Below are positions 25,685 to 32,765 of a DNA stretch of 64,000 nt, in pieces. The stretch lies in contig NZ_CP162102.1 in NCBI RefSeq assembly GCF_042466665.1, positions 3,224,001 through 3,288,000 of the forward strand, given 5' to 3'. Each line of letters opens with the position of its first letter. Position 1 is the first letter of the stretch. Made by a program: the position numbers and the translations under genes. Under the pieces are notes generated by a model. The model was not told the origin of the DNA and ran no database searches. It saw only the letters and a list, made by a program, of their open reading frames with translations. This stretch comes from Peterkaempfera podocarpi. GTDB taxonomy: Bacteria > Actinomycetota > Actinomycetes > Streptomycetales > Streptomycetaceae.

Positions 25685-27115
25685 ATGCGCCGAGCGAAAA
25701 TTGTCTGCACCCTGGGTCCGGCGACGGACAGCTACGAACAGCTGAAGGCCGTCGTCGAGGCCGGTATGAACGTGGCCCGTCTCAACATGAGCCACGGCTC
25801 CCACACCGAGCACGAGGGCCGTTATCGCAGGGTCCGCCAGGTCTCCGAGGACACCGGCCGCCCCATCGGGGTGCTGGCCGACCTCCAGGGCCCCAAGATC
25901 CGCCTCGCCACCTTCGCCGAGGGTCCGGTCACCGTCGAGAACGGTGACGAATTCACCATCACCATCGAGGACGTGCCGGGCGACCAGCACATCTGCGGCA
26001 CCACCTACAAGGGCCTGCCGGGCGATGTGAAGAAGGGCGACCCGATCCTGATCAACGACGGCGCGGTCGCACTGGAGGTCGTCAGCGTCGACGGCCCCCA
26101 GGTGAAGACCGTGGTGGTCGAGGGCGGGGTCCTCTCCAACAACAAGGGCATCAACCTCCCCGGTGCGGCCGTCAATGTGCCCGCGCTGTCCGAGAAGGAC
26201 ATCGAGGACCTGCGCTTCGCGCTCCGCCTCGGCGTCGACATGGTCGCCCTCTCCTTCGTCCGCAACGCCGCGGACATCGAGCGGGTGCACGCGGTGATGG
26301 ACGAGGAGGGCCGCCGGGTCCCCGTCATCGCCAAGATTGAGAAGCCGCAGGCCGTGGAGGCGATGCGCGAGATCGTGCTCGCCTTCGACGCCGTGATGGT
26401 GGCCCGTGGCGACCTGGCGGTGGAGTACCCGCTGGAGAAGGTGCCGCTGGTCCAGAAGCAGCTGATCACCCTCTGCCGGCAGAACGCCAAGCCGGTGATC
26501 GTCGCCACCCAGATGATGGAGTCGATGATCCACGCCTCCCGGCCGACCCGTGCCGAGGCCTCGGACGTGGCCAACGCCATCCTGGACGGCACCGACGCGG
26601 TGATGCTCTCCGCCGAGAGCAGCGTCGGCAAGTACCCGGTCGAGACGGTGCGGACCATGGGCCGCATCATCGAGGCCGCCGAGGGTGAGCTGCTCTCCCG
26701 CGGTCTCCAGCCGCTCAACCCGGGCCGCAAGCCCCGCACCCAGGGCGGCTCCATCGCCCGCGCCGCGTGCGAGCTGGGCGACTTCCTGTCCGCCGAGGCA
26801 CTGGTGGCCTTCACCAAGTCCGGTGACACCGCCCGCCGGCTCTCCCGCTACCGCTCGCCGATCCCGGTGATCGCCTTCACGCCGGACGCCCACACCCGCA
26901 ACCAGCTGGCCCTCAGCTGGGGTGTGGAGACCTTTGTCTCGGCCACGGTGCAGACCACCGACGCCATGGTGGAGCAGGTCGACGAGGAGCTGCTGGCGCT
27001 CGGCCGCCTCAAGGCCGGCGACACCGTGATCGTCACGGCCGGCTCCCCGCCCGGCATCCCCGGCACCACCAACATGGTGCGGGTGCACCACCTGGGCGAG
27101 AACACCGGCGTCTGA
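25685..27115 (+). CDS. pyk: Pyruvate kinase (476 aa)
   Basis: Converts phosphoenolpyruvate and ADP to pyruvate and ATP. Motifs: AKIVCTLGPAT at the N terminus, NVARLNMSHGSH, ADLQGPKIRL, VIAKIEKPQAV with the catalytic Lys, MVARGDLAVEY and VATQMMESMI. Lys in QGPKIR, where K+-dependent enzymes carry Glu, predicts K+-independent activity. ATG 25685 starts the conserved sequence and follows TAGAAT by 7 nt, so the message is probably leaderless; the in-frame extension to 25592 is not needed. It has its own promoter after ackA. A perfect hairpin follows the stop. Confidence 0.95.
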   Translation: MRRAKIVCTLGPATDSYEQLKAVVEAGMNVARLNMSHGSHTEHEGRYRRVRQVSEDTGRPIGVLADLQGPKIRLATFAEGPVTVENGDEFTITIEDVPGDQHICGTTYKGLPGDVKKGDPILINDGAVALEVVSVDGPQVKTVVVEGGVLSNNKGINLPGAAVNVPALSEKDIEDLRFALRLGVDMVALSFVRNAADIERVHAVMDEEGRRVPVIAKIEKPQAVEAMREIVLAFDAVMVARGDLAVEYPLEKVPLVQKQLITLCRQNAKPVIVATQMMESMIHASRPTRAEASDVANAILDGTDAVMLSAESSVGKYPVETVRTMGRIIEAAEGELLSRGLQPLNPGRKPRTQGGSIARAACELGDFLSAEALVAFTKSGDTARRLSRYRSPIPVIAFTPDAHTRNQLALSWGVETFVSATVQTTDAMVEQVDEELLALGRLKAGDTVIVTAGSPPGIPGTTNMVRVHHLGENTGV

Positions 27116-27132
27116 CGTTCCGTCGGCAGTAC

Positions 27133-27171
27133 GGCGCGGGGCGCCTCCCTCATCGGGAGGCGCCCCGCGCC
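27133..27171. terminator. Perfect 17-bp bidirectional hairpin
   Basis: Stem starting GGCGCGGGGCGCCTCCC with loop TCATC, lying between convergent pyk and the leftward envelope-protein genes. Confidence 0.8.
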
Positions 27172-27190
27172 GCTTCGCCGTGCCGGACGG

Positions 27191-28651
27191 TCAGCCGTCG
27201 TAGGGCTCGTCGTCCGTGTAGAGGTGCATCCCGGGGATGTTCAGGGTGCCGCCGAACTGCCCGGCCTGGACGGCCTTGGCATCGGTGAACTCCAGCTCCA
27301 GCTTGATCGGCACCGAGCCGATCAGGTCGAAGAGGAACTTCGGCAGGGTGTCCGGCGTCAGGGTGATCGCACCCAGGGCCGGGATGGGCAGCCCCTCCAC
27401 CTTGGACAGGGTGCCGGTGAGCGACTCGGTGTACATCACGATCGGTCCCTTGACCATCGTCGAGGTCGAGCCCGCGCGGCCCTTCACATGCGTGGTCTTC
27501 TTGTTGTACTCGATCGTCGACATGTCCAGGTCGCCGATGTCGATGCTGTCGGCGGTGAACTTCAGTACCCGCTTGGTCGCTCCGCTGTGGGTGGTGATGT
27601 CGACGACACCGCCGAACACCACCCCGTGCAGGGCCAGCCGACTGGACTTCAGCGTCCAGGGCTGGTCCGGGATCGCCTGGGTGCCGGCCTCGCTCTTGGC
27701 CTTCACAGCGGAGGCATCGGTGGCGCACAGCGCGTCCGGGCCGGGGCTCTGGGACGACGAGGGCGACGGCGAGGTGACCGAGGTGACGGCCTCGCCGGCA
27801 GCCTTGGCCACCGAGTCCTTGGTGTTCTTCAGCCCGCCTGCGACCGATGTGACGGCCTTCTCCGCGTCCGAGACGGCCGCGGTGGCCTTCCCCACCGGGT
27901 CCAGCGCTCCGCCGCCCGCAGAACCCTTTCCGCCGCCCTTGGGGGCGGATGCCGAGGGTGTCGGGGCCGCACTGGAGCTGGAGGCGCTGGGCGTGGGAGT
28001 GGCCGACGAGGCGGAGGGCGAGGGGGTCGCCGAGGCACCGCCGGAGGAGCCGCCACCGGTCAGCAGTCCGCCGACACCGCCGAGCAGTCCGCCGAGCAGC
28101 CCCTGCCCGCGTGCGTTGCCGGCCGCGGTGGTGCTCGGGGACGGCGACGCGGCGGGGACCTTGGCGGCCTGGGAGAGCTTCTCGGTGACCGACTGGCCCG
28201 TGGTGCCGCCGGCGTCGGCGGCACCGGTCGCCGGTGCGGAGGCGTCGGCGGACGGTGTCGCACTGTCGGCAGGGGTCGCACCGTCGGCCGGCTTCCCGGT
28301 CTGCCCGGCCGCCGGAGTGGAGGCACTCTGCGACGGCTTGGCCGACGGGGTGTCACTTGCGGCGGGCTGCTTGCCGCTGTCCGCCGAGGCCGACGGGGTG
28401 GTCTCCTTGAGCGGGGTGTCCGTCGCGGTGGCACAGGCCTTGGCCATGTCCTTGGGCGAGGAGTCGTCCGCCATGGCCAGCGTCGGGGTGTACCCGGCGC
28501 CCATCAGCAGCGCGGTGGGCACCGCCGCGATGGCCAGCACCTTGCCCGCGGGCAGCTGCAGCCTGCTGCGCAGCTGGCGGCGAGGCGCGGCGTGGCGCGG
28601 CCCCCGGGTGGCGACCCTGACTTCGTCGGCACTGCTGCCGTCGTCCGTCAT
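27191..28651 (-). CDS. Low-complexity exported protein with C-terminal beta domain (486 aa)
   Basis: I recognise this only as a streptomycete conserved protein that travels with DUF6114 and DUF6230 genes (sometimes mislabelled HypF). A cytoplasmic ~30-residue start precedes a hydrophobic signal or anchor (KVLAIAAVPTALLMGAGYTP). Then come ~250 residues of Ser/Ala/Thr/Pro/Gly-rich low complexity. The C-terminal ~160 residues are beta-rich (LALHGVVFGGVVDITTHSG, FTADSIDIGDLDMSTIEYN). This tail resembles the strand-rich DUF6230 neighbour in its theme of repeated domain-wide strands. The start ATG overlaps the DUF6114 stop by 4 nt. It is probably secreted or wall-associated; function unknown. Confidence 0.8.
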   Translation of the reverse strand: MTDDGSSADEVRVATRGPRHAAPRRQLRSRLQLPAGKVLAIAAVPTALLMGAGYTPTLAMADDSSPKDMAKACATATDTPLKETTPSASADSGKQPAASDTPSAKPSQSASTPAAGQTGKPADGATPADSATPSADASAPATGAADAGGTTGQSVTEKLSQAAKVPAASPSPSTTAAGNARGQGLLGGLLGGVGGLLTGGGSSGGASATPSPSASSATPTPSASSSSAAPTPSASAPKGGGKGSAGGGALDPVGKATAAVSDAEKAVTSVAGGLKNTKDSVAKAAGEAVTSVTSPSPSSSQSPGPDALCATDASAVKAKSEAGTQAIPDQPWTLKSSRLALHGVVFGGVVDITTHSGATKRVLKFTADSIDIGDLDMSTIEYNKKTTHVKGRAGSTSTMVKGPIVMYTESLTGTLSKVEGLPIPALGAITLTPDTLPKFLFDLIGSVPIKLELEFTDAKAVQAGQFGGTLNIPGMHLYTDDEPYDG

Positions 28652-29184
28652 CGGCCCTCCCCGGACGTTTCCGGGTCACTGGGCTTGGCGAAGGAGACCT
28701 CGGAGGGCTCTGCCGGCAGCTGGGCGGTCTCGGGCTCCTCCGCCGCCGCCGACTCCGGATCTGCGGCCGGCGCGGGCTGCTTCAGCGGAGCCCAGGCGGC
28801 CATCAGGCCGCCGCCGATCAGACCGGGAACCAGGCCCAGGCCGAATCCGCCGAGGTTGGAGACCGGGATGGAGACCAGGGACAGCAGGATGGTCGCCACG
28901 CCCGCGAACAGCCGGGACATCGGCTGCAGCCAGGCGCTGATCCCGAGCACGATCATCAGAATGCCGATGATCAGCGCACCGGCACCGCCGGTGGTCGCCA
29001 TGGCGAAGGTCAGTCCGCCGATGCTCAGGTGGGCATAGGGGAAGTACAGGATGGGCAGTCCAGCGATCATCGCCAGCAGACCGCCCCAGAAGGGGCGGCG
29101 GTGGCGCCAGTCACGGAACCTCAGGCGGTTCCGGTAGAAGGCGCTGACGTCATCGGGCCGCACCTGGGCGGTCGCGCTGGTCAC
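28648..29184 (-). CDS. DUF6114 multi-pass membrane protein (178 aa)
   Basis: Short basic N terminus (FYRNRLRFRDWRHRRPFWGG) followed by about four hydrophobic segments, e.g. LLAMIAGLPILYFPYAHLSIG, GGAGALIIGILMIVLGI and VGLLAGVA-like stretches. The cytoplasmic tail is acidic and Pro/Ala/Glu-rich. This matches the streptomycete DUF6114 family as I remember it. GTG 29184 has GGGAG seven bases upstream. It overlaps the downstream gene by 4 nt and follows the DUF6230 gene, so it may be the membrane component handling the two exported neighbours (inference). Confidence 0.8.
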   Translation of the reverse strand: MTSATAQVRPDDVSAFYRNRLRFRDWRHRRPFWGGLLAMIAGLPILYFPYAHLSIGGLTFAMATTGGAGALIIGILMIVLGISAWLQPMSRLFAGVATILLSLVSIPVSNLGGFGLGLVPGLIGGGLMAAWAPLKQPAPAADPESAAAEEPETAQLPAEPSEVSFAKPSDPETSGEGR

Positions 29185-29222
29185 GTTGCAGCTCCCTGTG
29201 GAGTAGCAGCTGGTGGTGCAGG

Positions 29223-29256
29223 GGTGGGGAGGAGCCCGGGACGGCTCCTCCCCACC
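29223..29256 (-). terminator. 14-bp hairpin between DUF6230 and DUF6114 genes
   Basis: Perfect stem (GGTGGGGAGGAGCC) with a 6-nt loop. It may attenuate transcription so that the DUF6230 gene is expressed more than the downstream pair. Confidence 0.6.
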
Positions 29257-29321
29257 GCTCAGCCGTCAGGCCTTGCGGGCCGTCGGGCCTGTGGAGTGTT
29301 ACCGGTCCGCACGGGTGCGGA

Positions 29322-29966
29322 TCAGAAGCACTCGCTGACGCCCTTCTTCACGGCCAGGTGGAGGCCGTTCAGCTTGAAGGTGCCTGCAGAGGTCGCCCAG
29401 GCGGTCTGCTGCACACCGTCGAGGGAGGCGTGGTCGGCCTCCTGCGCGAAGGAGTTCTCGAACTGGGCGCCGGCACCCAGCTGCTGGGCCCCGGCCCGGT
29501 CCGCCGGGTTGACGTTGCCCTTGGAGATGGCACCCGTGGCAACACCGATGTTGATGTTGGTGAAGGTGGCATCGGCCTTGAGGTCGTCCAGGTCGATGTA
29601 GAGGTTCGAGGCCTCGACCGGCTTGTTGGCGTCGTCACCGGCGTTGATGTTCAGCGACACCTTGCCGATCAGCGGCGCGTCGAGCACCACCGACTGGCAC
29701 AGCTTGTTGATGGTCGCGCTCTTGAAGGAGGAGACCGCAACCGCGTGCGGCACACCTGCCTTCTCGATGTCCACCGAGCCGTACTGGGCGAAGCCTTCGC
29801 CCTCGAGGTGCCCTGCGGCAACCTTGAACTGCTGCCCGGAGACGTTGAAGGACGCGGCGAGCGCGCCCTGCGCCAGGCTGACGCCGATAGCGGCCGTCGC
29901 CGCGATGCTCGGCACCATTACAACGGCGAACCGCTTCCAGCGGGTCTTGCCGTAAGTCTGGGACAT
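29322..29966 (-). CDS. DUF6230 secreted protein (214 aa)
   Basis: Signal-like start: MSQTYGKTRWKRFAVVMVPSIAATAAIGVSLAQGALA with probable cleavage after AALA. The mature part is a beta-rich ~175-residue domain (FNVSGQQFKVAAGHLEGEGF, LYIDLDDLKADATFTNINIGV) with two Cys (in KLCQS and the C-terminal SECF) that could form a disulfide. DUF6230 proteins have been misannotated as cholesterol esterase; I see no hydrolase motif. The strong Shine-Dalgarno AAGGAGGA lies before the ATG. The start codon sits inside a perfect palindrome (29961-29974). First gene of the leftward trio; likely abundant. Confidence 0.85.
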   Translation of the reverse strand: MSQTYGKTRWKRFAVVMVPSIAATAAIGVSLAQGALAASFNVSGQQFKVAAGHLEGEGFAQYGSVDIEKAGVPHAVAVSSFKSATINKLCQSVVLDAPLIGKVSLNINAGDDANKPVEASNLYIDLDDLKADATFTNINIGVATGAISKGNVNPADRAGAQQLGAGAQFENSFAQEADHASLDGVQQTAWATSAGTFKLNGLHLAVKKGVSECF

Positions 29967-29974
29967 ATATGTCC
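29961..29974. promoter_or_regulatory. 14-bp palindrome across the DUF6230 start codon
   Basis: GGACATATATGTCC is a perfect palindrome covering part of the Shine-Dalgarno and the ATG. It could be an operator or an mRNA structure sequestering the start. Confidence 0.4.
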
Positions 29975-30330
29975 TCCTTCTCGGACGTACATCTCCGGCC
30001 GCGCCCCGCCGGGTCCTGGCCTTAGATGGGGAGAAGAGCTACGTCCTCGGTAAGGAGAGCGCCACACAATCCGTCGGCACGGTAGTCCGACCGACATCAT
30101 CGGCGATCACCCCCGAGCGACAACCAGCGGCCGTGCAGGGTACACAGCCGGTGAGGACAGGCTCCGTCCGGGCGGACGAAGACCCCCCTGTCCTCGAGGC
30201 GCCGGCCGGGGCCGGAACCTGCCCGGTGGGGACCCCTGGCGCCGTCCCTCCGACCGGGTGCCGGAGGGGGGAAGCAAGGGACCGAGCGTGGCTGATCGTG
30301 GTCGAAACGGGGCCTGAACACAAGGCCTCC

Positions 30331-30346
30331 ATTACTGACGAGTAAT
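30331..30346. promoter_or_regulatory. Palindromic operator candidate
   Basis: ATTACTGACGAGTAAT: 6-bp arms ATTACT/AGTAAT around GACG. The TACT-N4-AGTA form resembles operators of TetR-type regulators. Confidence 0.45.
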
Positions 30347-30446
30347 CCAACAGTGCCGACAGCTGGTCACGGCGAGCAAAGATTGGATACGCACAGTTAT
30401 CTTCTGGGGGTTTGAGGGAGATGCCGCGCGCACGAAATGCGGACGA

Positions 30447-30489
30447 AACACCCCGGGACGGTCACTGCCAGTGACCGTCCCGGGGTGTT
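30447..30489 (-). terminator. Perfect 20-bp terminator hairpin
   Basis: Arms of 20 nt with a 3-nt loop, 69 bp beyond the thioredoxin stop. On the minus strand it is followed by TTTCG. Confidence 0.75.
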
Positions 30490-30557
30490 ATCAAGATTTG
30501 GTAAAGCTGGGCCAATGTCGCCAAATCGCCGTGGCACTCAGGGCCACCGCAAGTGCC

Positions 30558-31526
30558 TCAGAACAGCACCCGCGCCAGCGCCGACCTGGCCTTGGCCACC
30601 CGCGGGTCCTCGGCGCCGATCACCTCGAAGAGGTCCAGCAGCCGCAGCCGGGCGCGGTCGCGGTCGTCACCCGCCGTACGGCCGACGGTGTCGACGAGCC
30701 TCCCGAAGGCGTCCTCGACATGCCCGCCCACCAGGTCCAGGTCCGCGGCGTCCAGCTGCGCCTGGACGTCCTTCGGGTCACCGGCCGCCGCCGCACGCAC
30801 CGCCTGCGGGTCCTTGTCCTGCACCCGCTGCAGCAGCTCGGCCTGGGCCAGGCCCAGCTTCGCCTCCTCGTCGGACGGACGGTCCGCCAGCACATTGCGG
30901 TAGGCCTGGATCGCGCCACCGAGGTCCCCCCGGTCCAGCGCCTCATGGGCGGCGGACAGCGTGGGGTCCTCCGGCGCCTCCGCAGCGGCTCCCGCCTCCT
31001 CGGGCCGGCCCTCGCCGACCGCCCCGCCCACGATGCCGAACCGCTGCTCGGCGACCAGGATCAGCTGGTCCAGGTACTGGCGGGCCTGGGCCTCGTTCAC
31101 CGCCCCCTGGAAGAGCGGCACCAGCTGGCCGGCCACCACCGCCATCACCGACGGGATGGACTGGATGCCGAACTGCCCCGCCAGCATCTGGTTGGCGTCG
31201 ACATCGATCTTCGCCAGCACGAAGCGGCCCTCGTACTCCTCCGCCAGCCGCTCCAGGATGGGGCTCAGCTGCTTGCAGGGGCCGCACCACTCGGCCCAGA
31301 AGTCGACCACGACCGGGGCCTCGGCCGAGCGCTGGACGACCTCCGCCTCAAAGGTCTCCTCCGTGACATCGAGGACGACGGAGAGCGGCACCGGTGGGAC
31401 GCCTCCCGCCGCCGTCTGGCGGGCCCGCTCGGCCCGCGCCTGCTCCGCCTTCTGGGCGGCGTCTCCGGCCGCCTTCACCGCGGCGAGGTCGACCACGCCG
31501 CGCATGGACATGTTCCGTGGCTGCAT
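30558..31526 (-). CDS. YbbN/CnoX-type thioredoxin with TPR-like tail (322 aa)
   Basis: A charged Ala/Glu/Arg-rich N-terminal helix (residues ~10-40) is followed by a thioredoxin domain with active site WAEWCGPCKQL (Cys81, Cys84) and cis-Pro in QSIPSVMAV. From ~170 a helical region contains TPR-like repeats (AHEALDRGDLGGAIQAYRNVL, EEAKLGLAQAELLQRV). This is the CnoX/YbbN architecture, a chaperone or redox-protecting factor in E. coli; here the CxxC is intact. ATG 31526 is chosen because GGGGAGGAT lies upstream; the frame continues to 31607 without a better site. Monocistronic, divergent from tetR. Confidence 0.9.
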   Translation of the reverse strand: MQPRNMSMRGVVDLAAVKAAGDAAQKAEQARAERARQTAAGGVPPVPLSVVLDVTEETFEAEVVQRSAEAPVVVDFWAEWCGPCKQLSPILERLAEEYEGRFVLAKIDVDANQMLAGQFGIQSIPSVMAVVAGQLVPLFQGAVNEAQARQYLDQLILVAEQRFGIVGGAVGEGRPEEAGAAAEAPEDPTLSAAHEALDRGDLGGAIQAYRNVLADRPSDEEAKLGLAQAELLQRVQDKDPQAVRAAAAGDPKDVQAQLDAADLDLVGGHVEDAFGRLVDTVGRTAGDDRDRARLRLLDLFEVIGAEDPRVAKARSALARVLF

Positions 31527-31876
31527 GGCTCTATCCTCCCCCGTCCGAAGGGGTGCGGACGCCATCTCCCCTGCCGGGCGCCCCACCCGGAGTGTCACTC
31601 CCGCCACAGGACCGTCTCCAACGGGCCCGCGACCGCGATTCCCCAGACCGCATGCACTCGGTGCGGGTCCCCACCCGCACCCTGGTTGCCGCTCTTTTCG
31701 CTACGACACGTAGCGTATATGCCGAGGGCTCCCCAGGACACACCGCGACGCCAGGCCGCGGCGTGAGACAGCTCACTCCGGGCAGCAACCGTGTATCCGG
31801 GAGCCACCGGTGTGTGGGTACCCTCGCCCGGCAGCACCGACGCAGCTGCACCCCCTCCCCACCCAGGAGACCGCTC
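31527..31876. other. Divergent thioredoxin/tetR intergenic region (350 bp)
   Basis: The AT-richer part around 31690-31725 holds the CGCTACG palindrome. No gene is evident. Confidence 0.4.
31699..31715. promoter_or_regulatory. 17-bp palindrome, candidate TetR autoregulatory operator
   Basis: CGCTACGACACGTAGCG: perfect 7-bp arms around ACA, followed by TATAT. It lies 162 bp upstream of the TetR gene and 173 bp upstream of the thioredoxin start. Confidence 0.5.
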
Positions 31877-32512
31877 GTGGCCGTACCGACGGACGCCCCC
31901 GCCCGGGCCAAGGGCAGGCCGCGCAACGCCGCCACCGACCACGCCATCCTGGAGGCCACCCGCTCCGCACTCGCCGAACTCGGCTGGGGCGGGCTGACGA
32001 TGGGCCATGTCGCCCAGCGGGCAGGGGTCGCCAAAACCACCCTCTACCGCCGCTGGCCGTCCAAGAACGAGCTGGTGGTGGATGCCGTCGCGGTGCTCTT
32101 CGACGACCTGGAGATGACCGACCTGGGAAGTCTGCGGGCCGACATCGAGGCCGTGGTGCAGCGTTTCGCCGCACTGCTCTCCCGCCCCGAGACCCAGGCG
32201 GCGATGCTGGCGCTGTTCGCCGAGGGGACCCGCGACCCGCTGCTGCGCCAGCGGATCAGGGAGTCCATCGTGGATCCGCAGAAGCGGCTGGTGCACCAGG
32301 GCAGGGCCAATGCCCAGGCCCGCGGCGAACTCCCCCGCGACATCGACGAGGCGGCCGCGCGGCAGGAGGTGGACATCATCTTCGACACCATCGCGGGCGC
32401 CGTGGAACACCGCATCCTGGTCAGCGGGGAGCCGGCCTGCGAGCAGTGGATCAGCCGGTTCACCACCCTGCTGCTGGCCCCCCTCGCCGCTCTTTCCACC
32501 GGGCACCCCTGA
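31877..32512 (+). CDS. TetR-family regulator (211 aa)
   Basis: N-terminal helix-turn-helix: ILEATRSALAELGWGGLTMGHVAQRAGVAKTTLYRRWPSK is the standard TetR sequence. The C-terminal ligand domain (PETQAAMLALFAEGTRDPLL, IDEAAARQEVDIIFDTIAGAVEHRIL) resembles TetR_C 11/16-type proteins. GTG 31877 has AGGAGA (31864-31869) upstream; the open frame back to 31394 is antisense thioredoxin. Its own operator may be the palindrome at 31699. Targets unknown; neighbouring thioredoxin and icmA are candidates by position only. Confidence 0.9.
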   Translation: MAVPTDAPARAKGRPRNAATDHAILEATRSALAELGWGGLTMGHVAQRAGVAKTTLYRRWPSKNELVVDAVAVLFDDLEMTDLGSLRADIEAVVQRFAALLSRPETQAAMLALFAEGTRDPLLRQRIRESIVDPQKRLVHQGRANAQARGELPRDIDEAAARQEVDIIFDTIAGAVEHRILVSGEPACEQWISRFTTLLLAPLAALSTGHP

Positions 32513-32701
32513 CCGCGGCGCCGCACCGGCGGCAGCAGCGCAGACATCGCGGCACACAGGCGGACGGCACCACCGGCCCCACGGCCGGCTCGGGCCTGCG
32601 GAGCGCTGCCCGGCCTCCCGTCCGCCCCACCGGAGCCGGACACCACGGCTCGCACATCAGCCTCGCGCGCCCGCGACTGCTCCTTCACTCCGAGCCAAAG
32701 G

Positions 32702-32750
32702 CGGTCGGCGGTCCCGCACACCCCATGGGGACGTGCGGGACCGCCGACCG
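32702..32750. terminator. 18-bp hairpin between tetR and icmA
   Basis: Outer stem CGGTCGGCGGTCCCGCAC with its complement, and a nested CCCCATGGGG palindrome in the loop; it lies between convergent genes. Confidence 0.75.
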
Positions 32751-32765
32751 TGCGGGGTCGCAGGG

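Larger units (their letters stand above)
29967..30557. other. 590-bp region upstream of the DUF6230 gene
   Basis: It contains an operator-like palindrome (30331-30346), a comparatively AT-rich stretch (30330-30440), and the terminator of the thioredoxin gene (30447-30489). I see no protein gene; a 17-codon ATG frame at 30421 runs into the hairpin and is probably chance. Confidence 0.4.

Noticed and set aside
24353..27091. 912-codon minus-strand frame opposite ackA and pyk
   Set aside because: It spans two certain genes and the gap between them, which no real gene would.
30421..30474. 17-codon frame (MPRARNADETPRDGHCQ) running into a hairpin, like an attenuator leader peptide
   Set aside because: No rightward gene follows and the hairpin is explained as the terminator of the leftward thioredoxin gene.
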